Source: Trichaptum fuscoviolaceum (Eukaryota; Basidiomycota; Agaricomycetes; Hymenochaetales; Trichaptaceae). Taken from it: a stretch of 64,000 nt of DNA. Below are positions 36,943-47,576 of the stretch, piece after piece. A program made the translations under genes and the position numbers. Below the pieces are notes generated by a model. The model worked only from the letters and a program-made list of their open reading frames with translations, was not told the origin of the DNA and ran no database searches. Position 1 is the stretch's first letter. Each line of letters begins with the position of its first letter. The stretch spans positions 5,357,671 through 5,421,670 of the forward strand of contig CAJSYZ010000002.1 of assembly GCA_910574455.1 (NCBI GenBank), given 5' to 3'.

Positions 36943-37918
36943 CGTAAGAGAATGTAGACTTTGCATCAAATTCCAAAATGCACTTTTTTCTTCCACCAAT
37001 TTGGTAGACCGATTGAGAAGCGTGAACGAGGGTACAATAAATCTGTATGAAGCACTTCTGGATCTTTTAATCTCAGTTTGGATGAACAATACGCTCCTCC
37101 TTCCCCACTATGCTACGTGTTGCGAAGACATTGAAAGCAAAGCCTCTTTCGTACAAAGGAGAAACTCGACGGATGTCGGTCATCTCGGATTCTAATTATA
37201 TACGATTGCGAGAACTGATCTGAGATCTGCCATTCTCTCGCACTCAAAGCTCTTTTGTGCCTGCTATGAAGGTGAGCCGTGCTCATGCTTGATTCCACTG
37301 TAGTCTCATGGTATCATACAGCGTGACTCATGTGCCAACTATTTCCACAGACTGGACAGCTGCATAATATTCTGTGGCTTAACGTCACGGCCACTAGCAT
37401 GTAGTGACAATAGCACGCGGCTTCTCTCCGGGTACTGCCACCACTTATTTTACTCATTCGTGCGCCAACACTACATGTGCAAAGTAATTCAAGGACGTGG
37501 GTTAAAGTTTGCCTTGCTTAGAAGTGTCACACTAATCCCCTTGTCAATTGAATTTGGTTCTTTGTGTGTGTCGTTGTTCTTAGGGAGGCTTCGATATCAA
37601 TACTTCGTGTTGGACACCCGAAGGCAGGGTGCGGCTTAGCCATCAGCTTCCTAAGTACAACACATCTGCTTGTGCGGAGCAATCCTCTCGTTCTCAGGCG
37701 ATACAAATGAGTTTTTGTCCTATCGATCGGCGCCTCCCGCGGGTTATTGGTTGTGCGACGAAGATGATGGTTATTGATAAAGCGTATAAGCTACGCTGTT
37801 GCCTACCTCATCTAAACTCCCCACCCACCCTTCAACGCCGGCGTTGTCGTGTTAATCAACTGCGTCCGTACTAGAGCACTTTGTTACATTCGTCTACGGC
37901 AATTGGCAGGAAAGAGTG
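36943..37918. other. Intergenic, gene B promoter
   Basis: About 975 bp with no supported gene or repeat. The right end contains a C-rich tract (CCCCACCCACCC, about 37820) about 100 bp before the gene B ATG. Confidence 0.5.
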
Positions 37919-40466
37919 ATGTCTACCGACCCTTTGTCCATCATAAAGACAGTTGCGAGTGCCTTGAAGAATCTGAAAGATGCGGTCGAGCTTGTGAGTA
38001 CAAATCTTTTCCACATCTTTTTGAATGAAGCGACTAATTATTCGTTTCATGACCCTTATCACAGCTTTCCGAGAATGAAAAAGATATTTATGCACTTGTG
38101 CCCGAGCTTATCAATGAAACGGAGGACCTCATAAACTTGCGGAGAGCGCATACTGGTGATCACGTAACTGAACTGGATAAATCTTTGGAAGTCTTGGTGG
38201 AGTGCGTGTCACTCCGGGCACGGGTTGACTGCTTTTCGTCTGACGAGTCATCTCTTGTGCAGGGAATTTGAGGCAATTCACACTGAGCTCGATGCACTCT
38301 TGCCGAAGAAGGGCAAGGGACCATTCAAGCGAGTGTTGAATTGGGGAAAGAATGTCTATAGTGCAAGCTCAGTGAAGAAAAAAATTGTAAAGCAGCGCGA
38401 ACGTGTGCGCGACGCGCAGCATAAATTTTTGGTATGTTACGCTATACATCGTCGTGCCTTACTTCCCTTTATTGAATGCCATTCTAGGTGAAGAACGCCG
38501 CTCACACAGCACTGGACGTGAAGGACATAAAGGCTATGATGCAGATTCAAGTGGACATCAAGTCACAAGTAGAGGTCGCTGAGAGCGACCCAGTTCAAGC
38601 ACAGAAGATCTTCGGTATCGATAAGATGACAACTGAGCAGAAGAAGGTGGAACTTCACAAGACTACCCTCGTACGTTATCTTCCAGTGTCCCTACCTTGA
38701 CCATGTTCTAAATCATCATATAGGATTTATCGATTACTACGAAAGACGAGCAACTCGTCCTCATTCGACTCAAACTTCGAACTCTTCAAGCAGCTATAGA
38801 TTCAGGTGCCTCTTCTATGAGCGATGACACAGCTGCAGCTCGGGACTACGAACCTGAGCCTCAAGACCCATTCTACACTATTCATAAGGACCCGTCGAGC
38901 GCATGGCGACGACAAGACGCTTTAATTGAGACCATCGCCTTGTTAGACATCCTTCATGACTCTAGCGACACACCGGCGATTATCTGGTTCATCCGAGCAA
39001 ACCGACTAGCTCAGGCGTTGCACTCACTCGGTTTAAGGAAGGAAGCCTTACAACTCATCACGATAGCGCACAACATCATACGACCCTTGTCCGAGAGTAA
39101 TTTCGAATTCTATCGAATTCACCTCGCGAACTCACTCGTCACGCTATCGATTTGTCAAGGCGATATGGGCAATCTCGAAGGCGCTGTTGCTGCGAGCTCG
39201 GAGTTGGTTCTGATATACCGAGTGATGGTGGGGACATATGGCAAGGACTATATTCCCGCGCTTGCGATGTCTTTGAGCCAATTGTCTGTGGACCTAGGCG
39301 TTGCAGGGAAGAGGAAGGGAGCACTTGCTGCGGCCGAGGAAGCGGTTAATATTTTCCGAGCATTGGCTAGGACGTACGGAGAGGAGTTCTACCCCGATCT
39401 TGCGAAAGCCTTGAATAGTTTGTCCAACCGTCTTAGAGCGGCAGGCAGTAAGGAGAAAGCACTCGCTCCAATGCAAGAGGCAGCGAATATCTATAAATCT
39501 CTCGCCAAGTCTGACCCAGATGCGCACAACCCAGTTCTTGCGACGTTGCTCAACAATCTCTCTTCTTACCTTGGTGACGCGGGCAAGGAGAAGGAGGCGC
39601 TCGATGCTATCCAAGAATCGACGAAGATCTTTAAAGCATTAGCCAAGGTCAATCCGGAAGCGTTCAACCCGATCCTTTCGACTTCAGTAACTAATCTGTC
39701 CAATATCCTCAGTCGTGTAGGCGAGGAGGAAGAGGCGCTTGAGGCGGCGGAGGAGGCAGTAGCGATCCGCAGAGACTTGGCTACGAAAAACCCAGCTGCG
39801 TTTAACTCAGACCTTGCGCTGTCTTTACTCAACCTGGCAAGTCGACTCAGCAAGTCAGGAAAGACAAGGAAAGCACTTGCTGCGGCTCGTGAATCTGTGG
39901 AGATTCGTAGAGCATTGGCCAAGGCGAACCCGATGGCTTTTAAGCCCGATCTCTCATACTCACTGAACGCTCTGTGCCTTCAACTTCGCGAAGCAAGGAA
40001 GATCGAGGAGGCGGTCGTCGTGGGCCAGGAAGCGGTGGACATCCAAAGAGAACTAGCTAAGGCAAATCCAGAATCCTTCAATGATGACCTAGCAACGTCT
40101 CTGTATGATCTGACCAATTGTTTGGGTCTCGCAGGGAGGGAGGAGGAGGCGCTCATTACGATCAAGGAATCAGTGGAGATCCGCAGAGCATTGTGCAAGG
40201 CGAAACCAGCGCAGTTCAGCTTTGATCTTGCTTTGGCTCTTTTCAATCTGTCCAAATTTCTCAATGCCACAGAAAGGAACAACGACGCATTGGCTGCTAT
40301 CGAGGAATCAATTAGCATCTTCAAGCGTCTCTTTGAACAGCAACCTCGTTTTTTCAGAATATTCCTTTCAGAGGCATACAAAGCCTTAGCGTACTGCCTG
40401 CGTGAAGATGGGCGGACCAAAGAAGCTCGATCAGCGGAGCAAGAGGCCCAACGGATTCAGCAGTAA
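37919..40466 (+). CDS. Gene B: helical-bundle (MLKL/HeLo-like) + TPR protein, intact
   Basis: Best intact mid-size member, about 770 residues in five exons. N-terminal domain: MSTDPLSIIKTVASALKNLK, NEKDIYALVPELINETEDLI, AHTGDHVTELDKSLEVLVE, FEAIHTELDALLPKKGKGPF, RVLNWGKNVYSASSVKKKIV, then QAQKIFGIDKMTTEQKKVEL. The single last exon encodes RRQDALIETIALLDILH, SLGLRKEALQLITIAHNIIR and about ten 46-residue TPR units, ending EAQRIQQ. The first ~150 residues are helical with amphipathic heptads and the overall look of MLKL-type or HeLo-type four-helix bundles. That assignment is mine and needs a profile search. No nucleotide-binding motif is present. The start at 37919 is the only ATG giving the family N-terminus. 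Confidence 0.85.
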
Positions 40467-41924
40467 TGTTCTTGCTTTCCCCTGTACGTTGAATTTCCTT
40501 AATGAAATCCACATATTTAATTTGTAGTCTATGTACATGAGACCAATACCGTGACTACGAGGGAAGGAAAAAGAAATTGTTAACCCAAGGGAGGGATTTT
40601 TACTGAATTGCCGCGAACGAAACACATCAATCCATCGCATCAATGATTAGACCATCCATGAAATCTAGCATGCGACGATTACGTGAGCGAGATTGTCCGT
40701 AGAGTCATGTTGCATAGCGAGCGTATATAAAGTGCTGTCTTTGATTCGTTCGAGCTTAGTACAGTAAAACGTCCTTCGCTTGTCACAATGTCCCAGCCAG
40801 GGGAAAAGCGAAGGTGATGCTTCTGAGCTTCGAAAGAATCGAGGGGAGCCCTAGACCGCGACCATGCTGACCATCAGCGCTCTCTGCGTTCTGCAACGAT
40901 GGAGGCTGAACATGTCGGACACAATAAGTCACCTGCGTAGGAGTGTCGCAGGGCTCACACACTGCAGAGTACCATTGAGATGTCGGGCGTTCCTCGATAA
41001 TAGTCGATATCTAACATCAGCGTGAGCATTGTCCAGGTTCGAATCCCAAGATATGATTTTACAGAGATTGTGGTACGGTGTCATTGACAAGGCACATCGC
41101 ACGGGAGAGTAAGGTCGAACAAAGCTTCGAACCCGGGATCTTGCAAGTGTGAGTTTGGCGAGCTTCAAAACGTATTGCATTTAATTCCTAGAATTCCTTG
41201 AGCGATGCTATTTCTTGCTTGAAGTCCAGACAATGAGAAAGTTGCCTCCATACCCAGGACACATTTTCACGAGGATAAAGAGAGTAAGCCACGCGTGCAA
41301 GTGCTCTGAAGTTTGAACGATCACTGTGTTCACGCCGGTCGCGGTGCAGAATCAAACCGGCGTCGGCCGGGCGGCGCGTCAATTGAATCATCATTGGGCG
41401 GACTTCGAGTCGGATGTTGAAATACAACTTGAACCGGATCCGATCTTCCTGCATCTCTTTCAACTTCAGGTGCACTGCGGCCTGCCTGATGCTCTACTCC
41501 ATGTTTCCGCCGGTACAGGATGCTTCCTCTTCCTCGAGAATAGGCTCAGCGCAGGCCGCTGGAGGCTGCCTTGACCTATGATGATCATCCAGTATGCGAG
41601 CCCATTTCTCTGATCGTGCCTGAGGTACTTGATACACCGTCATCAAATCATTTCGCAGTTCTTTGCCAGTGTGTACCAGTGTGTGTGGTTGTATACTATG
41701 CATCTACTATGTTGTTGCCTTCAGAGCTGCTTGCTTTACATGAGACTCTACTCTTTTTCAACTTTAACTTCGAAATCAATGTGGATTGCTCAATCCATGT
41801 CCACTTTGCCGGATCACCAACCTCAGGCTCGTACTACTAGTATCTTTATAACTGGAAATGTGTGTGGGCAGTGCTCAATCTGTATAGCCTTGTTCCACCG
41901 ATGGGCGCCCATCAGTCTATGTCG
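40467..41924. other. Intergenic; possible degenerate minus-strand frame
   Basis: A minus-strand frame from about 41703 to 41188 reads RILDDHHRSRQPPAACAEPI, a TAG, then EMQEDRIRFKLYFNIRLEV to HCLDFKQEIASLKEF. It may be a relic of an unrecognised gene and is not called as one. Two tRNA B-box-like strings lie at about 41035 (plus) and 41125 (minus), but no tRNA folds. Confidence 0.4.
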
Positions 41925-42032
41925 TGGTATAAAACTGATGCACTTTGAGGCCTCTGCGCAACTCTCCCACCCTCCCACCCATTGAACGTCCACCATCGTT
42001 TCGCTGACGCTCTCTCCCGATCTCATCAATGC
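41925..42032 (+). promoter_or_regulatory. Promoter block of gene C, shared with gene D
   Basis: TATAAAA at 41928-41934, 144 bp before the ATG, followed by GCAACTCTCCCAC and CTCCCGATCTCATCAATGC. The same order with similar spacing occurs upstream of gene D (47445-47536), so the promoter was duplicated with the gene. Confidence 0.6.
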
Positions 42033-42077
42033 CCTATTGGCTTCGCTCACTGGACAACGAAAGCTAGCTTGGCAGCA

Positions 42078-44913
42078 TGCCAGTTGGGGATGTATTGTCT
42101 GTCATTAAAACGGTCGTTAGTGTCTGCAAGAAATTGAAAGATGCAGTCGAACTGGTGAGCACAATGCTCCGCTGTCTACCAAACCGAAATGACTGATTCT
42201 ACTTCCGCGACCCATACTACAGCTCTCGGAAAACGAATAGGAGATTTACGCGCTCGTGCCCGAGCTCATAAGTGAAACGGAGGTTCTCATGAACCTGCGC
42301 TTAGCGCATACCGGTGATGATGTAGCTTACCTGGACCAAACTTTGGAAGTCCTGGCCTTGTACGTTGCTCTATCCACCTATATACACTTTGTTCTAGCCG
42401 CTAATGTCCTCATTTAGGGAATACGAAGCGATTTACACTGAGCTCGAGACTCTTCTTCCAAAACGGGGCAACGGAACTCTCAAGCGAGTCCTGAGATGGG
42501 GAAAGAATGTCTATAATGCGAGTTCGGTAAAGAGTAAAATTGTAAAGCAGCAAAAACGAGTCCACGATGCCCAGCTGCAGTTTCTGGTACGCTATTCGAT
42601 GCAACTTTCCGTTTCGCTATACTCAATTTATGTTCTACATAGGTAAAGAACGGTGCGAACACATCGTTGGATGTAAGGGATATGAAAGACACACTTGGAA
42701 TACTCCGGAAGGACCTTCACTCGCAAGCGGAGGGTGCTGAGAATAACCAAGTTCAAGCAGAGAAGCTCTTCGGTATCGATCAGATGTCAACTGACCAGAT
42801 AAAAGTAGCACTTCGTAAGACTGCTCTCGTGCGTAACCTGTCAGGTGTTTTCTATCTTGAGCAAAGGCTGAATCCAAAATAGGATCAATCGATTGCTACG
42901 AAAGACGAGCAACTCCGTCTCATTCGACTGAAGATCCGCACTCTCAAAGCTGCAATAGATTCAGGTGGTCCCACCATGACCAATAACTCAGCCACCGCGA
43001 CGACATTCGACTACGATCCGGATGTTCGCGATCCATTTTTTTATGTTCACAATGACCCAACTGGTTCATGGCAACGACAGGACGCTCTAATCGAAACCAT
43101 CCAACTGTTGGACATCCTGCAGAATTTTGATTCAGTATCACTCTTACCAGCCATTATCTCGTTTATCAGAGCCGATTGTCTATCCCGTTCTTTATACACA
43201 CTTGGTCTCAGAGAGGAAGCGTTACAACTCTGCATAATAGCGCACGACATCATACAGTCCCTATGGAAGAGTAACCCCGATTTCCACCAAGCCCACCTCG
43301 CGCAGTCCCTGTTGACTCTATCGCTGTGTCGCGATGGTATAGGCCAATGGGACGGCGCACTTGCTGCGAGCAAGGATGCCGTGGCGATATATAGAGATTT
43401 GGTTAAGACAAGTCCAGCTTTGTTCAACCCTGGCCTTGCGAAGTCTCTGAACAATCTTTCCGTTCAACTTTGTGCCTTAGGGAGGAGGGAGGAGGCACTC
43501 GCTGCTATTGAGGAAGCGGTGGAGATTCGAAGAGGACCAGTAAATATGAACGGCAAGGTCGACAACCCTGGTCTGGCAGATTCTCTGAACAATTTATCTA
43601 ATTGTTTCAGCAACTTAGGGAGGAGGGAGGATGCGCTCGTTGCCATTGAGGAAGCGGTGGAGATCTACAAAGCATTGGCCGAGACTAACAGCAAGGCCTT
43701 CGACCCTGGCCTTGCGGAATCTCTAAGCAATCTCTCTAATTGTCTCAGCAACTTAGGGAGGAGGGAGGATGCGCTCGTTGCTAGTCAGAAAGCGGTGGAG
43801 ATCTACAAAGCATTGGCCGAGACAAACAGCAAGGCCTTTAACCCTGGTCTTGCCATGTCTCTGAACAATCTGTCTAATCGGCTCAGTGAGTTAGGGAGGA
43901 GGGAGGATGCGCTCGTTGCTATTGAGGAAGCGGTGGAGATCTACAAAGCATTGGCCGAGACGAACAGCGAGGCCTTCAACTCTGATCTTGCAACGTCTCT
44001 GAACAATCTTTCCGTTCAACTCAGTGGCTTAGGGAGGATGGAGGAGGCGCTCGTTGCTATTGAGAAAGTGGTGCAGATTCGAAGACGACTATCCAAGATG
44101 AACCGTCAGGCCTTCAACCCTGGTCTTGCGGAATCTCTGAACAATCTCTCCAATTGTCTCAGCAACTTAGGGAGGAGGGAGGATGCGCTCGTTGCTAGTG
44201 AGGAAGCGGTGGAGATCTACAAAACATTGGCCAAGACAAACAGCGAGGCCTTCAACCCTAATCTTGCGATGTCTCTGGACAATATGTCCATTCGGCTCAG
44301 TGAGTTAGGGAGGAGTGAAGAGGCGCTCCTTGCTATTGAAGAAGCGGCGGAAATTCGAAGACAACTGGCCAAGATGAACAGCGAGGCCTTCAATTCTGAT
44401 CTTGCAACGTCTCTGAACAATCTTTCCGTTCACCTCAGAAGATTAGGGAGGATGGAGGATGCGCTCGTTGCTATTGAGGAAGCTGTGGAGATCTACAAAG
44501 AATTGGCCGAGACAAACAGCGAGGCCTTCAACTCTGATCTTGCAATGTCTCTGAACAATCTTTCCGTTGAACTCAGTGACTTAGGGAGGACGGAGGAGGC
44601 ACTCGTTGCTATTGAAGAAGCGGTGGAAATTCGAAGAGTACTGGCTAACGCAAACAGCAAGGCCTTCAATACTGATCTTGCGGTCTCTCTGAACAATCTG
44701 TCCATTAATCTCATCGCTGCGGGAGATCAGGAAGGCGCGCTAGCCGCAATCGAGGAATCAGTCACTATCTACAGACGTTTGTTCGGACAGTACCCAGTTT
44801 ACTTCCGGCCCCTTTTCGCCAAGGCACTGATCAGTTATGGTCTCCGTCTTCGAACAGTTGGGCGGATGGAGGAAGCTCATTTAATCGAGGAAGAGGCTGG
44901 GCGAATTTCATAG
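42078..44913 (+). pseudogene. Gene C: helical-bundle + TPR, TAG stop in exon 2
   Basis: Same five-exon design as gene B. Exon 1 is MPVGDVLSVIKTVVSVCKKL. In exon 2 the frame reads LSENE, then TAG (42238-42240), then EIYALVPELISETE; gene F has AAG at this codon. Downstream the helical domain is undamaged (YEAIYTELETLLPKRGNGTL, KLFGIDQMSTDQIKVALRK). The last exon is open for 645 codons from an in-frame ATG at 42976 (MTNNSATATTFDYDPDV). It carries QDALIETIQLLDILQNF and twelve highly similar 46-residue TPR units. The stop separates the N-terminal domain from the array, so the gene may be dead or may yield a TPR-only product from 42976. The N-terminal region is almost identical to gene F. Confidence 0.82.
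43300..44910 (+). repeat. 138 bp coding tandem repeats (12 TPR units) in gene C
   Basis: Twelve consecutive 46-codon units follow the pattern PGLAxSLNNLSNxLSxLG then RREDALVAIEEAVEIYKAL then AETNSKAFN. Several inner units differ at only a few positions (e.g. those starting near 43710, 43848 and 44124). Such similarity between units points to recent internal duplication or conversion. Confidence 0.88.
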
Positions 44914-45403
44914 TGTTGTTGGCATCAGTGTTACATACTGTAATACATTATATATATCTTATTGATTGGTTATGTATCTATATATGCATACTGCATTTAC
45001 GTTGTTTCTTTCACATTTAAGTTACGTGTTGAAAACGGATACATTTGTGTTGAATCTAATTACTGTTAACAATATTTTATAAGTATTCGATCATCACAAG
45101 CGGAAAAAAGATGAAAGGATGTGGTCACATCCAATAGCCTCTTGACACTGATGCATAGGGTACGGAGTGTGATTAAGTGGTAGACCATGCCAAATTCGCG
45201 TTGCCAGGTCCACAAGAAAGAGAAAGGCCGAGATCTGTTCTACTACCCGGCTACGTAGCACAGATCGCTTCGGGTTCATCTTAGACCACGACGTACATAC
45301 ATTCCAAATGCTTACTACAGCTTGTTATGTCGATGTCTTATGCTATGCGACAGTATGCCACGAACGCCAAACAAGAGACCTTTGAAGATCAACGAGCGAG
45401 AGA
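44914..45403. other. Gene C 3' flank, no gene
   Basis: AT-rich downstream sequence. No gene or repeat supported. Confidence 0.4.
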
Positions 45404-45800
45404 GTGGTAGGATCCTTAGTTCGCAACGCACGTGTCCAGAAACTTGACGAAGATAGTTTCCAAACAGCATACCACCTCGTCGATTATGGGCACTTCATGG
45501 CGCTGCTCAACGAAGACTGCGTCGCTACTTTCCTGTGCCGAAGGCAGGACGGGAACTCGTGGCTCATGAACCCATTCGAGCCGACCAAGAACCAGTCTGG
45601 CGAGCTTGTCCACCGCGGACGTTGAGTTCAACGTACTCAGGCTGTATCGCTTTGCACGTGACAGTCCCGAACTTCTGTAGACCGAGGCCGAGTCCAAGCA
45701 GATCTTCGCGGCGTCTGGCAAGAGCCTCAAACAGGTCGCTGTCAAGGATTCACCTTGGAAGTGTCCGCCAGTGCGCGTCAACGTTTTTGAGCATTGGCTG
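45404..45800 (+). pseudogene. Degenerate fragment of a psi-factor oxygenase gene
   Basis: The frame EDSFQTAYHLVDYGHFMALL to RQDGNSWLMNPFEPTKNQSG corresponds to FQTARLVNCGHFMALIFGDY to GRDGNSWSMNPFDPIKDQSG in the complete gene at 55590-59464. Similarity continues after the stop in a shifted frame: GTTCAACGTACTCAGGCTGT and ACCGAGGCCGAGTCCAAGCA match that gene's exon. Only a piece of the peroxidase domain is present, with frameshifts and a deletion over the YRWH region. It lies in the opposite orientation, about 10 kb from the intact gene. Non-functional. Confidence 0.8.
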
Positions 45801-47444
45801 GAAGACACTACCTGAACGCCCCCACTGCGACTTCTCCGTGATATTTTTGGCATTGCAATAATCATGCCGGGACGTATGGTGCTCCATCCAGCCATGCTTC
45901 GGTTGCGATTGGTCCGGAGAGATGTGTCCCATAGCAAGCGTGCGTGTATTTTTGTCTTTACAACCACCAATTGAACGTCGATCACGAACTGTGCCGCATG
46001 TATACGGTGAAGAAATACACGTAGAATGAACCAGCGAGGAGACAGGGAAGCGAGAACCTGACAATGACTCCCATGAGCCACTAAGCTTCGCGTTCTACTG
46101 AGACAAATCTCGCGGTTGATGGGATGCGGACAATGGTGATCGAAATCTACCTGCGCATAAGTATCATGAAATAATATGTATGTGGGCTGCTCACCAAGTT
46201 TAGAGACGTTCTATTTTCCTATGATCATGGAGTTGTTTAAGCTGAACTGTCCTTGGCGTTCATTATCAATTCGATCGTCAGTCTTGGTCCCAAGAACATT
46301 TCAGACAGCAGATTCAACTTGACAGCTTCGGGAGGCCAGTACAGAAGTGGGCACGCTTCCGTCAGTGTGCATGTGTACGAAAGCGTAGTCAGATTCCATC
46401 CGACCGTGAAGGTGATTGAATGTACGTCTAATGAGCACTGTTGCAGATGCCTAGATGGAAAGACAAGCACATGTCGAAAGTCATTGTCCAGCGATACTCA
46501 AAGAGAACGAATGGAACTCATACAAAATCAATCTTGATTGCCAGACTGTTGTTGGGATCAGAGTTTTCAGACCAGCAACGTACGGAGTGGCCTTCCATGT
46601 TGACTCGGATAGGACTCTCATCCGGTAAGAAAATGTCCACGTAGATCTCTTCCGTATACGTGACTCTTGGGCATCCTCGTAGAGACTATACATAGTACGA
46701 ACACCCTCAAGTTGCCAGTTGTTCCAATCTTCCCAAAAGGCCTTAGAATAGTCCCGAGATCCTAACGCGAATACTGATCCATTTGTTTGCCCAGAAAATG
46801 CAACGGATGCCTCCTTTACCCATGAGGTCAAGTTTAAGAGGATAAAACAGGAGGAAGAGAGGTACGTACAGGCGCTCTTATGTTTGAACAAAGAGTTAGC
46901 AGTAGAAGAGAGCGTGGCACGCACGGGCCGGGGTTGGAGTCCGGACGCCGTTCGCTCTTCTCCCGACACCCGTTCAACCTGCGGTCACCTATACCGCGTT
47001 CTCTTATCCACTTTGCTTGCAATTCATGTACGCTCCACAACAACCCTCTACTCGATGTTTCTGTCGGTGCGGGATGTCTGCCTTAAGAATAAGCACACTA
47101 CTGTACAGGACTGCTGTCAGTGGCGGCTGCGTTGTTGACCTCTGCTAAATTGTATCATCGCACAACTCCCCGTCAAACAAGCCGTACTTCGAACGATTTC
47201 GCATCCCTGATGCGCATCCGGAGAGCATAGTCGAGGACGCACAATGTGGTCGGACGGAGAGGCGGCCGGGTGAATTTGAGTGGGTTATAGCGTCTAGATG
47301 TCGTTCTTCAAGCATCAGCGACATATGTACTATGAAGTTCATAGTAAATATGTCGCTGATGCTTTCTACAGTAGTACAATTAACCTTCTCCAAAAGTTAG
47401 TACACGATGATTGGCCGTGATAGTAGTAAGCGCCCATTGAACCA
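45801..47444. other. Intergenic with unrecognised degenerate frames
   Basis: No supported gene. A minus-strand frame (46481-46969) contains gene-like stretches such as ALGSRDYSKAFWEDWNNWQL, followed by frame changes, so it may be a relic of an unknown gene. The hairpin at 47312-47364 lies near its right edge. Confidence 0.35.
47312..47364. repeat. 53 bp near-perfect palindrome
   Basis: The 26 bp arms AGCATCAGCGACATATGTAC... and ...AATATGTCGCTGATGCT are reverse complements with one mismatch, around a single central G. It can form a long hairpin or cruciform. Its function is unknown, and no flanking duplication is apparent. Confidence 0.8.
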
Positions 47445-47536
47445 TGGTATACAAAATCTTTGCCTTGCAACTCTCCCACATCCAACCGCCACAACCGCCC
47501 CATTTCGTTGTCGCTCCCTCCCGATTTTATCAATGC
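47445..47536 (+). promoter_or_regulatory. Promoter block of gene D, shared with gene C
   Basis: TATACAAAA at 47448-47456, then GCAACTCTCCCACATCCA and CTCCCGATTTTATCAATGC. It matches the gene C promoter in order and spacing, with the ATG about 120 bp after the TATA-like box. Confidence 0.55.
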
Positions 47537-47576
47537 TGTAATTTCCTATGTAGACAGAGAAAGATAGCACAGCAGC

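Noticed and set aside
41030..41140. Possible tRNA genes (GGTTCGAATCC at about 41035 on plus; GGGTTCGAA at about 41125 on minus).
   Set aside because: The T-stems do not pair and no acceptor stem or A-box at the right distance was found. At most a degenerate SINE or chance B-box.
42238..42240. Programmed stop-codon readthrough in gene C.
   Set aside because: The context TAG GAG does not match known readthrough motifs, and the paralogues show different stops at different sites, which fits decay or splitting better.
43300..44910. Non-coding satellite or CRISPR-like array.
   Set aside because: The 138 bp period is a multiple of three, the frame is open throughout, and the unit encodes a TPR.
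46253..46969. Open frames on both strands as a gene.
   Set aside because: Frame shifts every 100-150 bp and no recognised family. Noted only as a possible relic.
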